Source: Pseudomonas fluorescens (GTDB lineage Bacteria > Pseudomonadota > Gammaproteobacteria > Pseudomonadales > Pseudomonadaceae). From it: a stretch of DNA of 64,000 nt. This document shows, in pieces, positions 23,953 through 32,276 of this stretch (its first letter is position 1; each line of letters starts with the position of its first letter). The translations under genes and the position numbers were made by a program. The notes below the pieces were generated by a model. That model was given only the letters and a program-made list of their open reading frames with translations. It was not told the origin of the DNA and searched no databases. Where the stretch lies: contig NZ_MRST01000027.1 in assembly GCF_001902145.1 (NCBI RefSeq), positions 726,519 through 790,518 on the forward strand. The letters run 5' to 3'.

Positions 23953-24921
23953 TCAGCGGCGGTTGATCGGCTCAACCACTTGCAGCGCCAGGTTGCCCTT
24001 GTGGGAACCGAGCTTGACCTTGAATGACGGCACGCCATTGGCGCGCATGATCAACTCTTGCGGCAAGTCGACGGGGATGATGTCCCCAGGCGCCATGTGC
24101 AAAATGTCCCGCAGGCGCAACTGGCGGCGGGCCACGGTGGCGCTCAGCGGCACGTCGACGTCCAGCAGGTCTTCGCGCAGGGCCTTGACCCAGCGTTCGT
24201 CCTGGTCGTCGAGGTCGGACTGGAATCCGGCGTCGAGCATTTCGCGCACCGGTTCGATCATCGAGTAAGGCATGGTCACGTGCAGGTCGCCGCCACCGCC
24301 ATCGAGTTCGATGTGGAAGGTCGACACCACAATGGCCTCGCTCGGCCCGACGATGTTGGCCATGGCCGGGTTCACTTCCGAGTTGATGTACTCGAAATTG
24401 ACTTCCATGATCGCTTGCCAGGCTTCCTTCAAGTCGATGAAGGCTTGCTCCAGCACCATGCGCACCACACGCAGTTCGGTAGGGGTGAATTCACGCCCTT
24501 CGATCTTGGCGTGACGGCCGTCGCCACCGAAGAAGTTGTCCACCAGCTTGAACACCAGTTTGGCGTCGAGGATGAACAGCGCGGTACCGCGCAGCGGTTT
24601 GATCTTGACCAGGTTAAGGCTGGTGGGCACGTACAGCGAGTGCACGTACTCACCGAACTTCATCACCTGCACGCCGCCCACGGCCACATCCGCCGAACGG
24701 CGCAGCATGTTGAACATGCTGATACGGGTGTAGCGGGCAAAGCGCTCGTTGATCATCTCCAGGGTCGGCATGCGTCCCCGCACGATGCGATCCTGGCTGG
24801 TCAGGTCATAACTTTTGACGCTGCCGGGTTCGGCAGCCATTTCGGTCTGTACCAGACCATCGTCCACGCCATGCAACAGCGCGTCGATTTCATCCTGGGA
24901 CAGCAGGTCTTGCACGGCCAT
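23953..24921 (-). CDS. fliM: Flagellar motor switch protein FliM
   Basis: 322 residues. N-terminal CheY-P binding peptide LLSQDEIDALLHG (6-18), middle CheC-like domain (about 45-230) with GRMPTLEMINERFAR, and a C-terminal SpoA domain that pairs with FliN. Nine bases after fliL. Confidence 0.96.
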   Translation of the reverse strand: MAVQDLLSQDEIDALLHGVDDGLVQTEMAAEPGSVKSYDLTSQDRIVRGRMPTLEMINERFARYTRISMFNMLRRSADVAVGGVQVMKFGEYVHSLYVPTSLNLVKIKPLRGTALFILDAKLVFKLVDNFFGGDGRHAKIEGREFTPTELRVVRMVLEQAFIDLKEAWQAIMEVNFEYINSEVNPAMANIVGPSEAIVVSTFHIELDGGGGDLHVTMPYSMIEPVREMLDAGFQSDLDDQDERWVKALREDLLDVDVPLSATVARRQLRLRDILHMAPGDIIPVDLPQELIMRANGVPSFKVKLGSHKGNLALQVVEPINRR

Positions 24922-24930
24922 GTCGTGATC

Positions 24931-25431
24931 CTACTGCAATACGAAGTTAGTGAAGAGCGCCTGCTCGACCACGACTTTGCCGAGTTCTTTCTGGGCCACT
25001 TCCTGCACGCTGGCAGTGACCTTCTGGCGCAGCATTTCCTGGCCGACTGGCGTGGCCAGGCTGTCGAAGCTCTGCCCGGAGAACAGCATCACCAGGTTGT
25101 TGCGGATCACCGGCATATGCACCTTGAGGGCATCCAGGTCCGCCTGGTTGCGCGCCAGCAAGGTAATGCTCACTTGCAGGTAGCGCTGACGACCGTTGAC
25201 GTTGTAATTGGCAACAAAGGCCGGAAGCATCTGCTCGAAGATTGCCGGTTGCTTGACGTTCGTGGCAGTTTCGGCGGCAGGTGCCGGTGTGCTTGCACTG
25301 CTGTGCATGATGTACCAGGTGCCGCCAATCGAGGCCCCGATGGCCAGGAGCAGGCCCAGCACAATCAACAGGATCAGCTTGAGCTTGCCTTTGCCTGCGG
25401 GGGGAGTTGCTGCGTCGTCGCTCTTCGCCAT
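24931..25431 (-). CDS. fliL: Flagellar basal-body-associated protein FliL
   Basis: 166 residues: a short basic cytoplasmic start, one membrane helix (about 17-41) and a periplasmic stomatin-like domain ending KVVVEQALFTNFVLQ. It stabilises stator-rotor interaction. First gene of the fliLMNOPQR-flhB operon, with a sigma-54 promoter match about 50 bases upstream. Confidence 0.94.
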   Translation of the reverse strand: MAKSDDAATPPAGKGKLKLILLIVLGLLLAIGASIGGTWYIMHSSASTPAPAAETATNVKQPAIFEQMLPAFVANYNVNGRQRYLQVSITLLARNQADLDALKVHMPVIRNNLVMLFSGQSFDSLATPVGQEMLRQKVTASVQEVAQKELGKVVVEQALFTNFVLQ

Positions 25432-25481
25432 GCCAATAATCCGTCACTATTCGGGGATTCGTAGATCTATGGCAAGGCAAG

Positions 25482-25497
25482 AGCAAGTGTTATGCCA
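25482..25497 (-). promoter_or_regulatory. Sigma-54 promoter match upstream of fliL
   Basis: Minus-strand TGGCATAACACTTGCT: TGGCA -24 box, N10 between GG and GC, and TTGCT -12 box. It lies 50 bases before the fliL ATG. Confidence 0.78.
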
Positions 25498-25540
25498 GAG
25501 TTGTCTGGTAATGAGGGAAGAGCGAACACCAAAAAACAAA

Positions 25541-25630
25541 TGTGGGAGCGGGCTTGCTCGCGAATGCAGAGTATCAGTCACACATATACTGACTGACACT
25601 CTGCATTCGCGAGCAAGCCCGCTCCCACAT
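25541..25630. repeat. REPIN (GTGGGAGCGGGCTTGCTCGC type)
   Basis: Inverted pair from TGTGGGAGCGGGCTTGCTCG to its complement; the REP arms extend into the loop so that the palindrome is nearly continuous (GAATGCAGAGT and ACTCTGCATTC also pair). Between fliK and the fliL promoter. Confidence 0.88.
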
Positions 25631-25652
25631 TCAGACCTGTACAGGCCTCAAG

Positions 25653-26939
25653 TCAGGCGTAGTAGTCGACGGCGCTGGAGCCGATCAGGCTCTGGCTCAC
25701 GGGCGCTGCCACTTCGGCCACATCTACAGGGGCACCGGCGTCGCCGCTGTCAGCGCGCCTGCCGCTGCTACTGACGCCTCGCGCCTGGCCCTGCTGTTGC
25801 TGCTGTTCCTGGCCCCGCGACTGGTCGGAGACATTCACATCCACCTGCCCCATACCCTGCTGGGCAAACATCTCGCGCAAACGACCAGACTGGCTTTCCA
25901 GCGCTTCACGCACCACCGCATGGCCGCTCATGAAGTTGACCTGGGCCTGCTGGTCTGCCGTCATATTGACCTTGATGTCCAGGCGCCCCAGCTCAGCGGG
26001 CTGCAACTGGATCTCGGCCGACTTGAGGTTGGCGCTGGAGAGGTACATCACGCGGTTGACCACCTCTTCGGTCCAGCCGCTCTGGTGCATGGCCAGGGGC
26101 GCATTGGTGACGGGCGGCAAGGCATTCGCGGTTTTCGGCGTGGCCGCCTGGGTCAGCGCCGCCAGGCGGTTGGCGAAGTCGTCCACGCGGGTGTCGCTGC
26201 TGGCGTTCTTGAGGTCCTTGAGGCCGTCATCGATCAGCGCGCCGAAGGCCTTGTCGCCGCCTTGGTCGGTGCTGTCCTTGGTGGCTTGCTGGTCGACCAT
26301 GCTGGCCAGGCCGGCGGCAAAGTTCTGCGCGGCGGTCGGTTGGTCCTGAGTGGTGGGCGCGGCTTTCTGCGGCGCCTGGCTGCTGGCCGAGACGTGACCG
26401 CCCTGCTCCATCGCCAGGCGCACGGCCGGCATCGAATCCAGCGGGTCGGCCTCAGGGTCGAAGGCCGGCTGCTTGGGCTCCTCGGTCACGGCAATGAGCG
26501 GCTGGGCATTGTCATCTGCGGCCGTGACGGCAGGCGCTTGTACGGGAACAGGGACCGCCACGGGCGCCACGGTGGCAACCAGCGCCGGGTCGGCCACCGG
26601 TTGCAGCGCCAGGGACGGGTCGGCAGCTTGCTCACCCTCACTGTCAGCGCTGTCGTCGCTCTTGGCCGGCGGCTTGGCAGGCAAGGGATTGCCGCTATCG
26701 GCAACCGCTGGCGCGCTGGCGGCAGGTTTGGCGCTACTATCAGCCGCTTTGTCGCGCACGGGTCTGGCTGGCGCGTCGTCACTCCTGCCCAGCGGCTTGG
26801 CAGCTTGCTTGGCAAACACTTGAGCGAAGCCAGGGCCCTTGTCCTGCGAGGCCGCAGGCGCTACCGCAGGCGTGGCGGCCGGCACTTGAGGCTTGGCCGC
26901 AGTGGCAGCCTGAAGAAGCGAATTGGAGGCGACTGGCAT
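25653..26939 (-). CDS. fliK: Flagellar hook-length control protein FliK
   Basis: 428 residues from the ATG at 26939 (GGAG ten bases upstream); a start at 26960 is also open. The N-terminal two thirds are Ala/Pro/Asp-rich and low complexity; the C-terminal domain (about 280-390) has LQLQPAELGRLDIKVNMTAD and EALESQSGRLREMFAQQG, the FliK export-switch domain. A Gln-rich stretch (QEQQQQQGQ) follows. It measures hook length and signals FlhB. Confidence 0.92.
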   Translation of the reverse strand: MPVASNSLLQAATAAKPQVPAATPAVAPAASQDKGPGFAQVFAKQAAKPLGRSDDAPARPVRDKAADSSAKPAASAPAVADSGNPLPAKPPAKSDDSADSEGEQAADPSLALQPVADPALVATVAPVAVPVPVQAPAVTAADDNAQPLIAVTEEPKQPAFDPEADPLDSMPAVRLAMEQGGHVSASSQAPQKAAPTTQDQPTAAQNFAAGLASMVDQQATKDSTDQGGDKAFGALIDDGLKDLKNASSDTRVDDFANRLAALTQAATPKTANALPPVTNAPLAMHQSGWTEEVVNRVMYLSSANLKSAEIQLQPAELGRLDIKVNMTADQQAQVNFMSGHAVVREALESQSGRLREMFAQQGMGQVDVNVSDQSRGQEQQQQQGQARGVSSSGRRADSGDAGAPVDVAEVAAPVSQSLIGSSAVDYYA

Positions 26940-26989
26940 AAGTAAGGGTCTCCACTGCATGGGGTCGGGAATGCAGTCTGTGGAGATAG

Positions 26990-27005
26990 AGCAAAAGTCG
27001 GGCCA
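26990..27005 (-). promoter_or_regulatory. Sigma-54 promoter match upstream of fliK
   Basis: Minus-strand TGGCCCGACTTTTGCT, with GG-N10-GC spacing and a TTGCT -12 element, 50 bases before the fliK ATG. It gives fliK its own start independent of the hsb operon. Confidence 0.72.
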
Positions 27006-27038
27006 GCTTTACAAAATGCCTGGATATATCAGATTCAA

Positions 27039-27138
27039 TGTAGGAGCGAGCTTGCTCGCGAAGCACCCAAAGGCAGCGCATTTATCCAGGAAGCACGCGT
27101 TATCGTTGACGTTTTTCGCGAGCAAGTTCGCTCCTACA
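27039..27138. repeat. REPIN overlapping the 3' end of hptB
   Basis: Inverted TGTAGGAGCGAGCTTGCTCG pair; the second arm has one substitution (AAGTTCG). Bases 27100-27138 are also coding: they supply the last 12 codons and the stop of hptB. Confidence 0.88.
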
Positions 27139-27456
27139 TTCATACAGTGGCTTGACCAGCGCGAACTCATGATCAATCTGATCAACCAGCGCGCCTAGAT
27201 CCGAGGCCGCCTCGACGGCCTCGGTCTCCAGCAGCTCACACAATCGGGCCAAACGCACCGCCCCTAGATTGCCGCTGCTGCCTTTGAAACTGTGGGCAAT
27301 TCGTCCCAACGTTTTGGCGTCGCCCCCAGCCTTGCGCAGTGCTGCGACGCGCTCTTGCGAGTCCTCGATAAAGGTGTCGAGCAACGTCGGATACTCGCTC
27401 TCCATCACTTCCTGCAAGTCCGACAACACGTCGGGGTCCAAATGAATCTCAGCCAC
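27100..27456 (-). CDS. hptB: Histidine phosphotransfer protein HptB
   Basis: 118 residues. A single Hpt domain with phospho-acceptor His55 in RIAHSFKGSSGNLGA. In P. aeruginosa HptB receives phosphate from hybrid kinases and passes it to HsbR, linking swarming and biofilm control. Here it directly follows hsbR. The last 12 residues (CRSELAREKRQR) are encoded by the REPIN at 27039-27138, so the original C-terminus has been replaced; the Hpt core is intact. Confidence 0.9.
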   Translation of the reverse strand: MAEIHLDPDVLSDLQEVMESEYPTLLDTFIEDSQERVAALRKAGGDAKTLGRIAHSFKGSSGNLGAVRLARLCELLETEAVEAASDLGALVDQIDHEFALVKPLYECRSELAREKRQR

Positions 27457-27486
27457 TTGCTCGCTCCTTGATCAAGAATCGGCGGA

Positions 27487-29205
27487 TTATGCCAGAGCCT
27501 CCCAGCAAAACTCCACGCAGACGCAGCGCCCGCCATCGGACCAGCGCACCGCGCTGCTCAGTTGACGCACCAGGCTCAGGCCCCGGCCAGACAGACGGTC
27601 GATGTCCACGGGGCGTGCCAGCTCCTGCTCCACATCAAAACCCTGCCCGCTGTCTTCGAGGCGCAAGCTCAATTTGCCGCCCTTGTCGGTGGGTACCACC
27701 TGCACATGCACGCGCACGTAACCGCTGTCCAACTGCGCCAGCCGCTCATGGCGCTGGCGATAATACTGCGCAAACCCCTGGGCATCGCGCTTGAGCCGTG
27801 AGTCCAGGCCCAGCACGCCATGCTCCAGCGCGTTGGAATACAACTCGGCCATCACACTGTAAAGCGCCCCACTCTGCTCACGCAGGCCGTGGATCTCCAA
27901 CAGCAGTTGCAGCAAGTACGGCAGCGGGTTGTAGGTCCTGAGGGTCTGGGCGCGAAATTCGAAACTCACCGACCAATCCAGCGGGCACGACTGGCCGCTG
28001 TCGGCATACATAGGTTCGGCCGCCCGCAAGGGTTGGCCCGCCTGCAAGGTGATCTCGACCATGCTGACGTCATCGCGTGCCTGGCCGCGAAAGGCCGCCA
28101 GGGCCTGCTCGATGTCCGCGAACAGGCGGTCGGGCTCGCGATTGGTGGCGAACACCTGCTGCAAGCGTTCGGCGCCGAACAGTTGATCGTTGGCATCAGA
28201 GGTGTCCAGCACACCGTCGGAGAGCAAAAACACCCGGTCGCCCAACGTCATGGGCCAGACCTCGGTGCTGTCATCGAACGCCTCTGCCGACAACACCCCC
28301 AAGGGCAGATGCCGCGACATCAATGGCGTGCGCCTGCCCGTGGCGACTTCATGCACGTAGCCTTCGGGCATGCCGCCGTTCCACACCTCCACCGCCCGCC
28401 GCTGGGCGCTCAGGCACAGCAAGGTGGCACAGCAGAACATGTCCACCGGCAGGATGCGCTTGAGCTTGGCGTTCATCTCCCGCAGGGTCTGCGTGAGGCC
28501 GTAGCCCTTGGCGGTCATGCCGTAGAACACTTCGGCCAGGGGCATGGCACCGATGGCGGCCGGCAAGCCATGGCCGGTGAAATCGCCCAGCAACACATGC
28601 ATGTCACCCGATGGCGTGTAGGCCGCCAGCAACAAGTCGCCGTTGAACAGCGCATAAGGCGATTGCAGATAGCGGATATTCGGCGCGGCGTTGATACAAC
28701 CGGAATGGGCGACCTTGTCGAACACCGCCTTGGCCGCCCGCTGTTCATGCATCAGGTGTTCGTGGTGCCTGGCGATCAGGTCACGCTGTTGTAAAACCGT
28801 GGCCTGCAGGCGGCGCAGGCGGTCCATGGCGTTGATCTTCGCCGCCAGGATCAAGGGGTTATAGGGTTTGGGCAGAAAGTCATCGCCACCGGCGTCCAGG
28901 CATTGGGCCAGGGCTTCGTTTTCGCGCAGCGACGTGAGGAAGATGATCGGCACCAGCGCCTCCCCCGCCAGTTGCTTGATCTGCCGCGCGGCTTCAAAGC
29001 CATCCATGACCGGCATCAGTGCGTCCATCAACACCAGTTGCGGACGCTCGCGGGCAAACACCTCAATCGCTTCGGCGCCATTGCTCACGGTCAGCACCTG
29101 ATGGCCCTGGCGACGGATGATGCTCGCTAGCAACAGGCGGTCGGCGGCGCTGTCTTCGGCGATCAGGATGGTCAGCGCTTCAAGGACCGGGGCCAAGGCG
29201 CTCAA
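27487..29205 (-). CDS. hsbR: HsbR: response regulator with PP2C phosphatase and anti-sigma kinase domains
   Basis: 572 residues from a TTG at 29205 that overlaps the hsbA stop. Receiver domain with Asp61 (VLMDALMPVMDG); SpoIIE/PP2C domain about 165-395 with LLGDFTGHGLPAAIGAMP and FLLSDGVLDTSD metal-binding motifs; HATPase anti-sigma kinase domain about 425-570 with AELYSNALEHG and GRGLSLV. It phosphorylates or dephosphorylates HsbA, depending on its own phosphorylation by HptB. Confidence 0.92.
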   Translation of the reverse strand: MSALAPVLEALTILIAEDSAADRLLLASIIRRQGHQVLTVSNGAEAIEVFARERPQLVLMDALMPVMDGFEAARQIKQLAGEALVPIIFLTSLRENEALAQCLDAGGDDFLPKPYNPLILAAKINAMDRLRRLQATVLQQRDLIARHHEHLMHEQRAAKAVFDKVAHSGCINAAPNIRYLQSPYALFNGDLLLAAYTPSGDMHVLLGDFTGHGLPAAIGAMPLAEVFYGMTAKGYGLTQTLREMNAKLKRILPVDMFCCATLLCLSAQRRAVEVWNGGMPEGYVHEVATGRRTPLMSRHLPLGVLSAEAFDDSTEVWPMTLGDRVFLLSDGVLDTSDANDQLFGAERLQQVFATNREPDRLFADIEQALAAFRGQARDDVSMVEITLQAGQPLRAAEPMYADSGQSCPLDWSVSFEFRAQTLRTYNPLPYLLQLLLEIHGLREQSGALYSVMAELYSNALEHGVLGLDSRLKRDAQGFAQYYRQRHERLAQLDSGYVRVHVQVVPTDKGGKLSLRLEDSGQGFDVEQELARPVDIDRLSGRGLSLVRQLSSAVRWSDGGRCVCVEFCWEALA

Positions 29206-29507
29206 CTGATGTCGAACAGCTTGTCGAAGTTGGAGATGGCGAGGATCTTGCGCACGTCGCAGTTGCTATTAACCACTCGGATATCGGACTTATCGCCACC
29301 CGCATGGTCCCGCAGCAACAGGAGCATGCCCAGGGCCGAACTATCCATGTAGGTGGTACCCCTCAAGTCCACTACAACAGTCTCGGGCTTAGGGTAAATA
29401 CCTTCGTAGACATTGCGAAAATTTTGGTGGCTGCCGAAATCGAACCGGCCCTTGATTGCGATCGTCAACTTCTTCCCGTCCAGGGATACTTCTGACTCGA
29501 CTGACAT
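29202..29507 (-). CDS. hsbA: Anti-sigma factor antagonist HsbA (STAS domain)
   Basis: 101 residues, one STAS domain with the phosphorylatable serine in TTYMDSSALGMLLLL (Ser56 or Ser57). In P. aeruginosa, unphosphorylated HsbA binds the anti-sigma factor FlgM and frees FliA, while the phosphorylated form favours a diguanylate-cyclase route to biofilm. First gene of hsbA-hsbR-hptB here; flgM itself is not in the window. Confidence 0.92.
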   Translation of the reverse strand: MSVESEVSLDGKKLTIAIKGRFDFGSHQNFRNVYEGIYPKPETVVVDLRGTTYMDSSALGMLLLLRDHAGGDKSDIRVVNSNCDVRKILAISNFDKLFDIS

Positions 29508-29585
29508 GTGACTGCTTCCTTGTCATTGCACTAGACACAAGGTGTAGCAGCTGAACCCCATCCAAGCAACACAGCAAATGCCCTT

Positions 29586-29685
29586 TGTAGGAGCGAGCTT
29601 GCTCGCGAAAAACTCACAGGCGCCGCGTACATCCAGGAAGCACGCGTTATCGTTGACGTTTTTCGCGAGCAAGCTCGCTCCTACA
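29586..29685. repeat. REPIN (TGTAGGAGCGAGCTTGCTCG type) between fliJ and hsbA
   Basis: Perfect inverted REP arms with a roughly 50-base loop; the loop half ATCCAGGAAGCACGCGTTAT is shared with the REPIN at 27039. It separates the fliE-fliJ operon from hsbA. Confidence 0.88.
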
Positions 29686-29700
29686 GATGACATGGGTGCG

Positions 29701-30150
29701 TTAGAACTGTTCTTGGCGGGGAAGGCGCTGGGACAATTCATCGAGCAGTTTTTGCTCGCGCTTGTCTTCGATGGCTCGCGCTTCGTCGATGTAGCGCTGC
29801 ACCAGCTTGCGCAGCCCCTCGACCCGGGCAAACGCCTGTTGCCAGGCTTCGCGAGCCTTGTCGAGGTTGGCCTCGTGCCAGACCAGGCTCTGGCGTTGCT
29901 GGCCGACGGCGGTCTCAAGCTGATTGAGAAAGCCCTGGTACCCCATCAGCCACTGGCCGGACACCCCCTGGCTGCCGCGTTCGATCCACTGCTGCTGGTA
30001 CTCGCCACGAAAACGCTCCAGGTCGCCCAGCTTGCTTTGGGCCAGACGCACCTGACCCTGGAAATAACCCAGGCGTTGCACGGCGGCTTTCTCGGCCTTT
30101 TCGGCCATGTCCACCACCGGGGCCAGGCGTGCGGCGCGGCTGTTGGCCAT
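29701..30150 (-). CDS. fliJ: Flagellar export chaperone FliJ
   Basis: 149 residues, almost entirely charged coiled-coil (for example RLGYFQGQVRLAQSKLGDLERF), the expected form of FliJ, which binds FlhA and sits in the FliI ring. Three bases after fliI. Confidence 0.92.
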   Translation of the reverse strand: MANSRAARLAPVVDMAEKAEKAAVQRLGYFQGQVRLAQSKLGDLERFRGEYQQQWIERGSQGVSGQWLMGYQGFLNQLETAVGQQRQSLVWHEANLDKAREAWQQAFARVEGLRKLVQRYIDEARAIEDKREQKLLDELSQRLPRQEQF

Positions 30151-30153
30151 GGC

Positions 30154-31512
30154 TTAGCCGCCCAGCGCCGGGGCGAAGATGGACTGCAAGTGCGACTGGC
30201 TCTCGCCCATGGTGATCTTGTCGTTGAGACCCTGGCGCAGGTAGGTCACCAGTTGCGGCTGCAAGGCGATGGCCAGGTCGGTGTCGCGGTCACCACCGGC
30301 CACATAGGCGCCGACGCTGATCAGGTCGCGACTTTGCTGGTAACGCGACCACAACTGCTTGAACTGCTGGGCACGGGCCATATGCTCCGGCGTGACCACC
30401 GCCGGCATCACCCGGCTGATGGACGCTTCGATGTCGATGGCCGGGTAATGCCCCTCTTCCGCCAAGCGCCGCGACAGCACGATGTGGCCGTCGAGCACGC
30501 CCCGCGCCGAGTCGGCAATCGGGTCCTGTTGGTCGTCGCCTTCGGACAACACGGTGTAGAACGCGGTGATCGAGCCACCGCCGGCTTCGGCATTACCGGC
30601 ACGCTCCACCAGCTTGGGCAGCTTGGCGAACACCGATGGCGGGTAACCCTTGGTCGCGGGCGGTTCACCGATGGCCAGGGCGATCTCGCGCTGGGCCTGG
30701 GCGAAACGCGTGAGCGAGTCCATCAGCAACAGGACGTTCTTGCCCTTGTCGCGGAAATATTCGGCGATGCGCGTGCAGTACATCGCCGCACGCAGGCGCA
30801 TCAGCGGTGCATCGTCTGCCGGAGAAGCGACGACAACGGAACGCTTGAGCCCTTCTTCACCGAGGCTGTGCTCGATGAACTCCTTCACTTCACGGCCCCG
30901 CTCACCGATCAGCCCCACCACGATGATGTCGGCCTCGGTAAAGCGCGTCATCATGCCCAGCAACACCGACTTACCCACGCCGGTACCGGCGAACAGGCCC
31001 AGGCGCTGGCCGCGACCGACCGTCAATAAACCGTTGATGCTGCGAATGCCCACGTCCAGCGGCACGCTGATGGGGTTGCGCTTGAGCGGATTGATGGTGG
31101 GGCCGTCCATCGGCACCCAGTCTTCGGCCTTCATGCCGCCCTTGCCGTCCAGCGCACGGCCGGCCCCGTCGAGTACGCGGCCCAGCATGCTCATGCCCAT
31201 GGGCAGGCGGCCGGTGTCGGCCAGCGGCACCACGCGGGCACCGGGGGCAATGCCGGCGAGGCTGCCGACCGGCATCAGAAAAATCTTGCTGCCCGAAAAG
31301 CCCATCACCTCGGCTTCGACCTGCACCGGGTGGTAGCTGTCGTCGTTGATCACCAGGCAGCGGCTGCCCATGGCGGCGCGCAGGCCCTCGGCTTCGAGGG
31401 TCAGGCCGACCATGCGCAACAGGCGCCCTTCGAGGATCGGCTGGCCGGGCAACTCGGTGGCCTCGGCGTAGCTGCCCAGGCGCTTGGCGAAGCTGGTGCG
31501 ATCAAGGCGCAT
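30154..31512 (-). CDS. fliI: Flagellar export ATPase FliI
   Basis: 452 residues from the ATG at 31512 (MRLDRTSFAKRL), overlapping the fliH 3' end by 11 bases. F1-ATPase-like catalytic core with Walker A GLFAGTGVGKS and Walker B VLLLMDSLTRFA, and the conserved GLIGERGREV. It energises export-substrate release. Length is normal for FliI. Confidence 0.95.
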   Translation of the reverse strand: MRLDRTSFAKRLGSYAEATELPGQPILEGRLLRMVGLTLEAEGLRAAMGSRCLVINDDSYHPVQVEAEVMGFSGSKIFLMPVGSLAGIAPGARVVPLADTGRLPMGMSMLGRVLDGAGRALDGKGGMKAEDWVPMDGPTINPLKRNPISVPLDVGIRSINGLLTVGRGQRLGLFAGTGVGKSVLLGMMTRFTEADIIVVGLIGERGREVKEFIEHSLGEEGLKRSVVVASPADDAPLMRLRAAMYCTRIAEYFRDKGKNVLLLMDSLTRFAQAQREIALAIGEPPATKGYPPSVFAKLPKLVERAGNAEAGGGSITAFYTVLSEGDDQQDPIADSARGVLDGHIVLSRRLAEEGHYPAIDIEASISRVMPAVVTPEHMARAQQFKQLWSRYQQSRDLISVGAYVAGGDRDTDLAIALQPQLVTYLRQGLNDKITMGESQSHLQSIFAPALGG

Positions 31513-32266
31513 CGGTGGCGTCCAGGTCAACGCTCAGGTCAGGCTCGGCGGGATGCAGGGCCTGTTCATGCAGTTGATCAAACAACTTGGCCATGATCTG
31601 GCTGATACGGGTTTCCACCGTCGCGTCAATGCGGCTGTGTTCGGTCTCGACGCGGCAACCACCGGGCTGCAACGAGGCGTCTTCGACGATGCGCCAGGTT
31701 TCTTCATGGCGCTCGCGCAGGGCTTTGACCTGTTCGAAATCCTGCGGGTTGATGTACAGCCGCACATTGCCAACGCCCAGGGGCAGCAGCTTGAGGGCTT
31801 CACGCATCACACCTTCGATCTGGCTGGAATCGAGCACCAGCTCGCGCTGGATCACCTGGCGCGCAATGTGCTGCACCAGGCCGACCATGGACTTTTCCAG
31901 CTGTGAATCCTGTTCGGCGATAGGGTCGAACAGGTTGCCCATCAAGCGCTCCAGGCTGCCCAGCTTGGCGGCCAGCGCCACCTCGGCTTCCTGGCGAACC
32001 TTGAGGGTGGTGCTGCGAAAACCGTCTTTTTCCCCCGCCGCAAAGCCTTCGTTGTAAGCCTCCTGGCGGATGGTTTCCAACTCTTCGAGGGTCAGTGGCT
32101 GGACTTCATCCAGCGGCACTTCTTCCATCTCCGCCGGCGGTTCCTCCACCGGTTCAGGCTCGGGCTGCGGCACATGGGGGTCGAAGCTGGGCAGCGACCA
32201 GATGTCGAAGCCGCCGACATCACGCGCGCGAATCAGATCGCTGGGCGCCTCATCTTTATTCGACAT
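31502..32266 (-). CDS. fliH: Flagellar export regulator FliH
   Basis: 254 residues. Acidic, Pro/Glu-rich N-terminus (EPEPVEEPPAEMEEVPLDE) followed by a coiled-coil and a V-ATPase subunit-E-like C-terminus (EARQEAEVALAAKLG, ARQVIQRELVLDSSQ). It holds FliI inactive and anchors it to the C-ring. Overlaps fliI by 11 bases. Confidence 0.92.
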   Translation of the reverse strand: MSNKDEAPSDLIRARDVGGFDIWSLPSFDPHVPQPEPEPVEEPPAEMEEVPLDEVQPLTLEELETIRQEAYNEGFAAGEKDGFRSTTLKVRQEAEVALAAKLGSLERLMGNLFDPIAEQDSQLEKSMVGLVQHIARQVIQRELVLDSSQIEGVMREALKLLPLGVGNVRLYINPQDFEQVKALRERHEETWRIVEDASLQPGGCRVETEHSRIDATVETRISQIMAKLFDQLHEQALHPAEPDLSVDLDATDAP

Positions 32267-32276
32267 GCAAGGCGCC

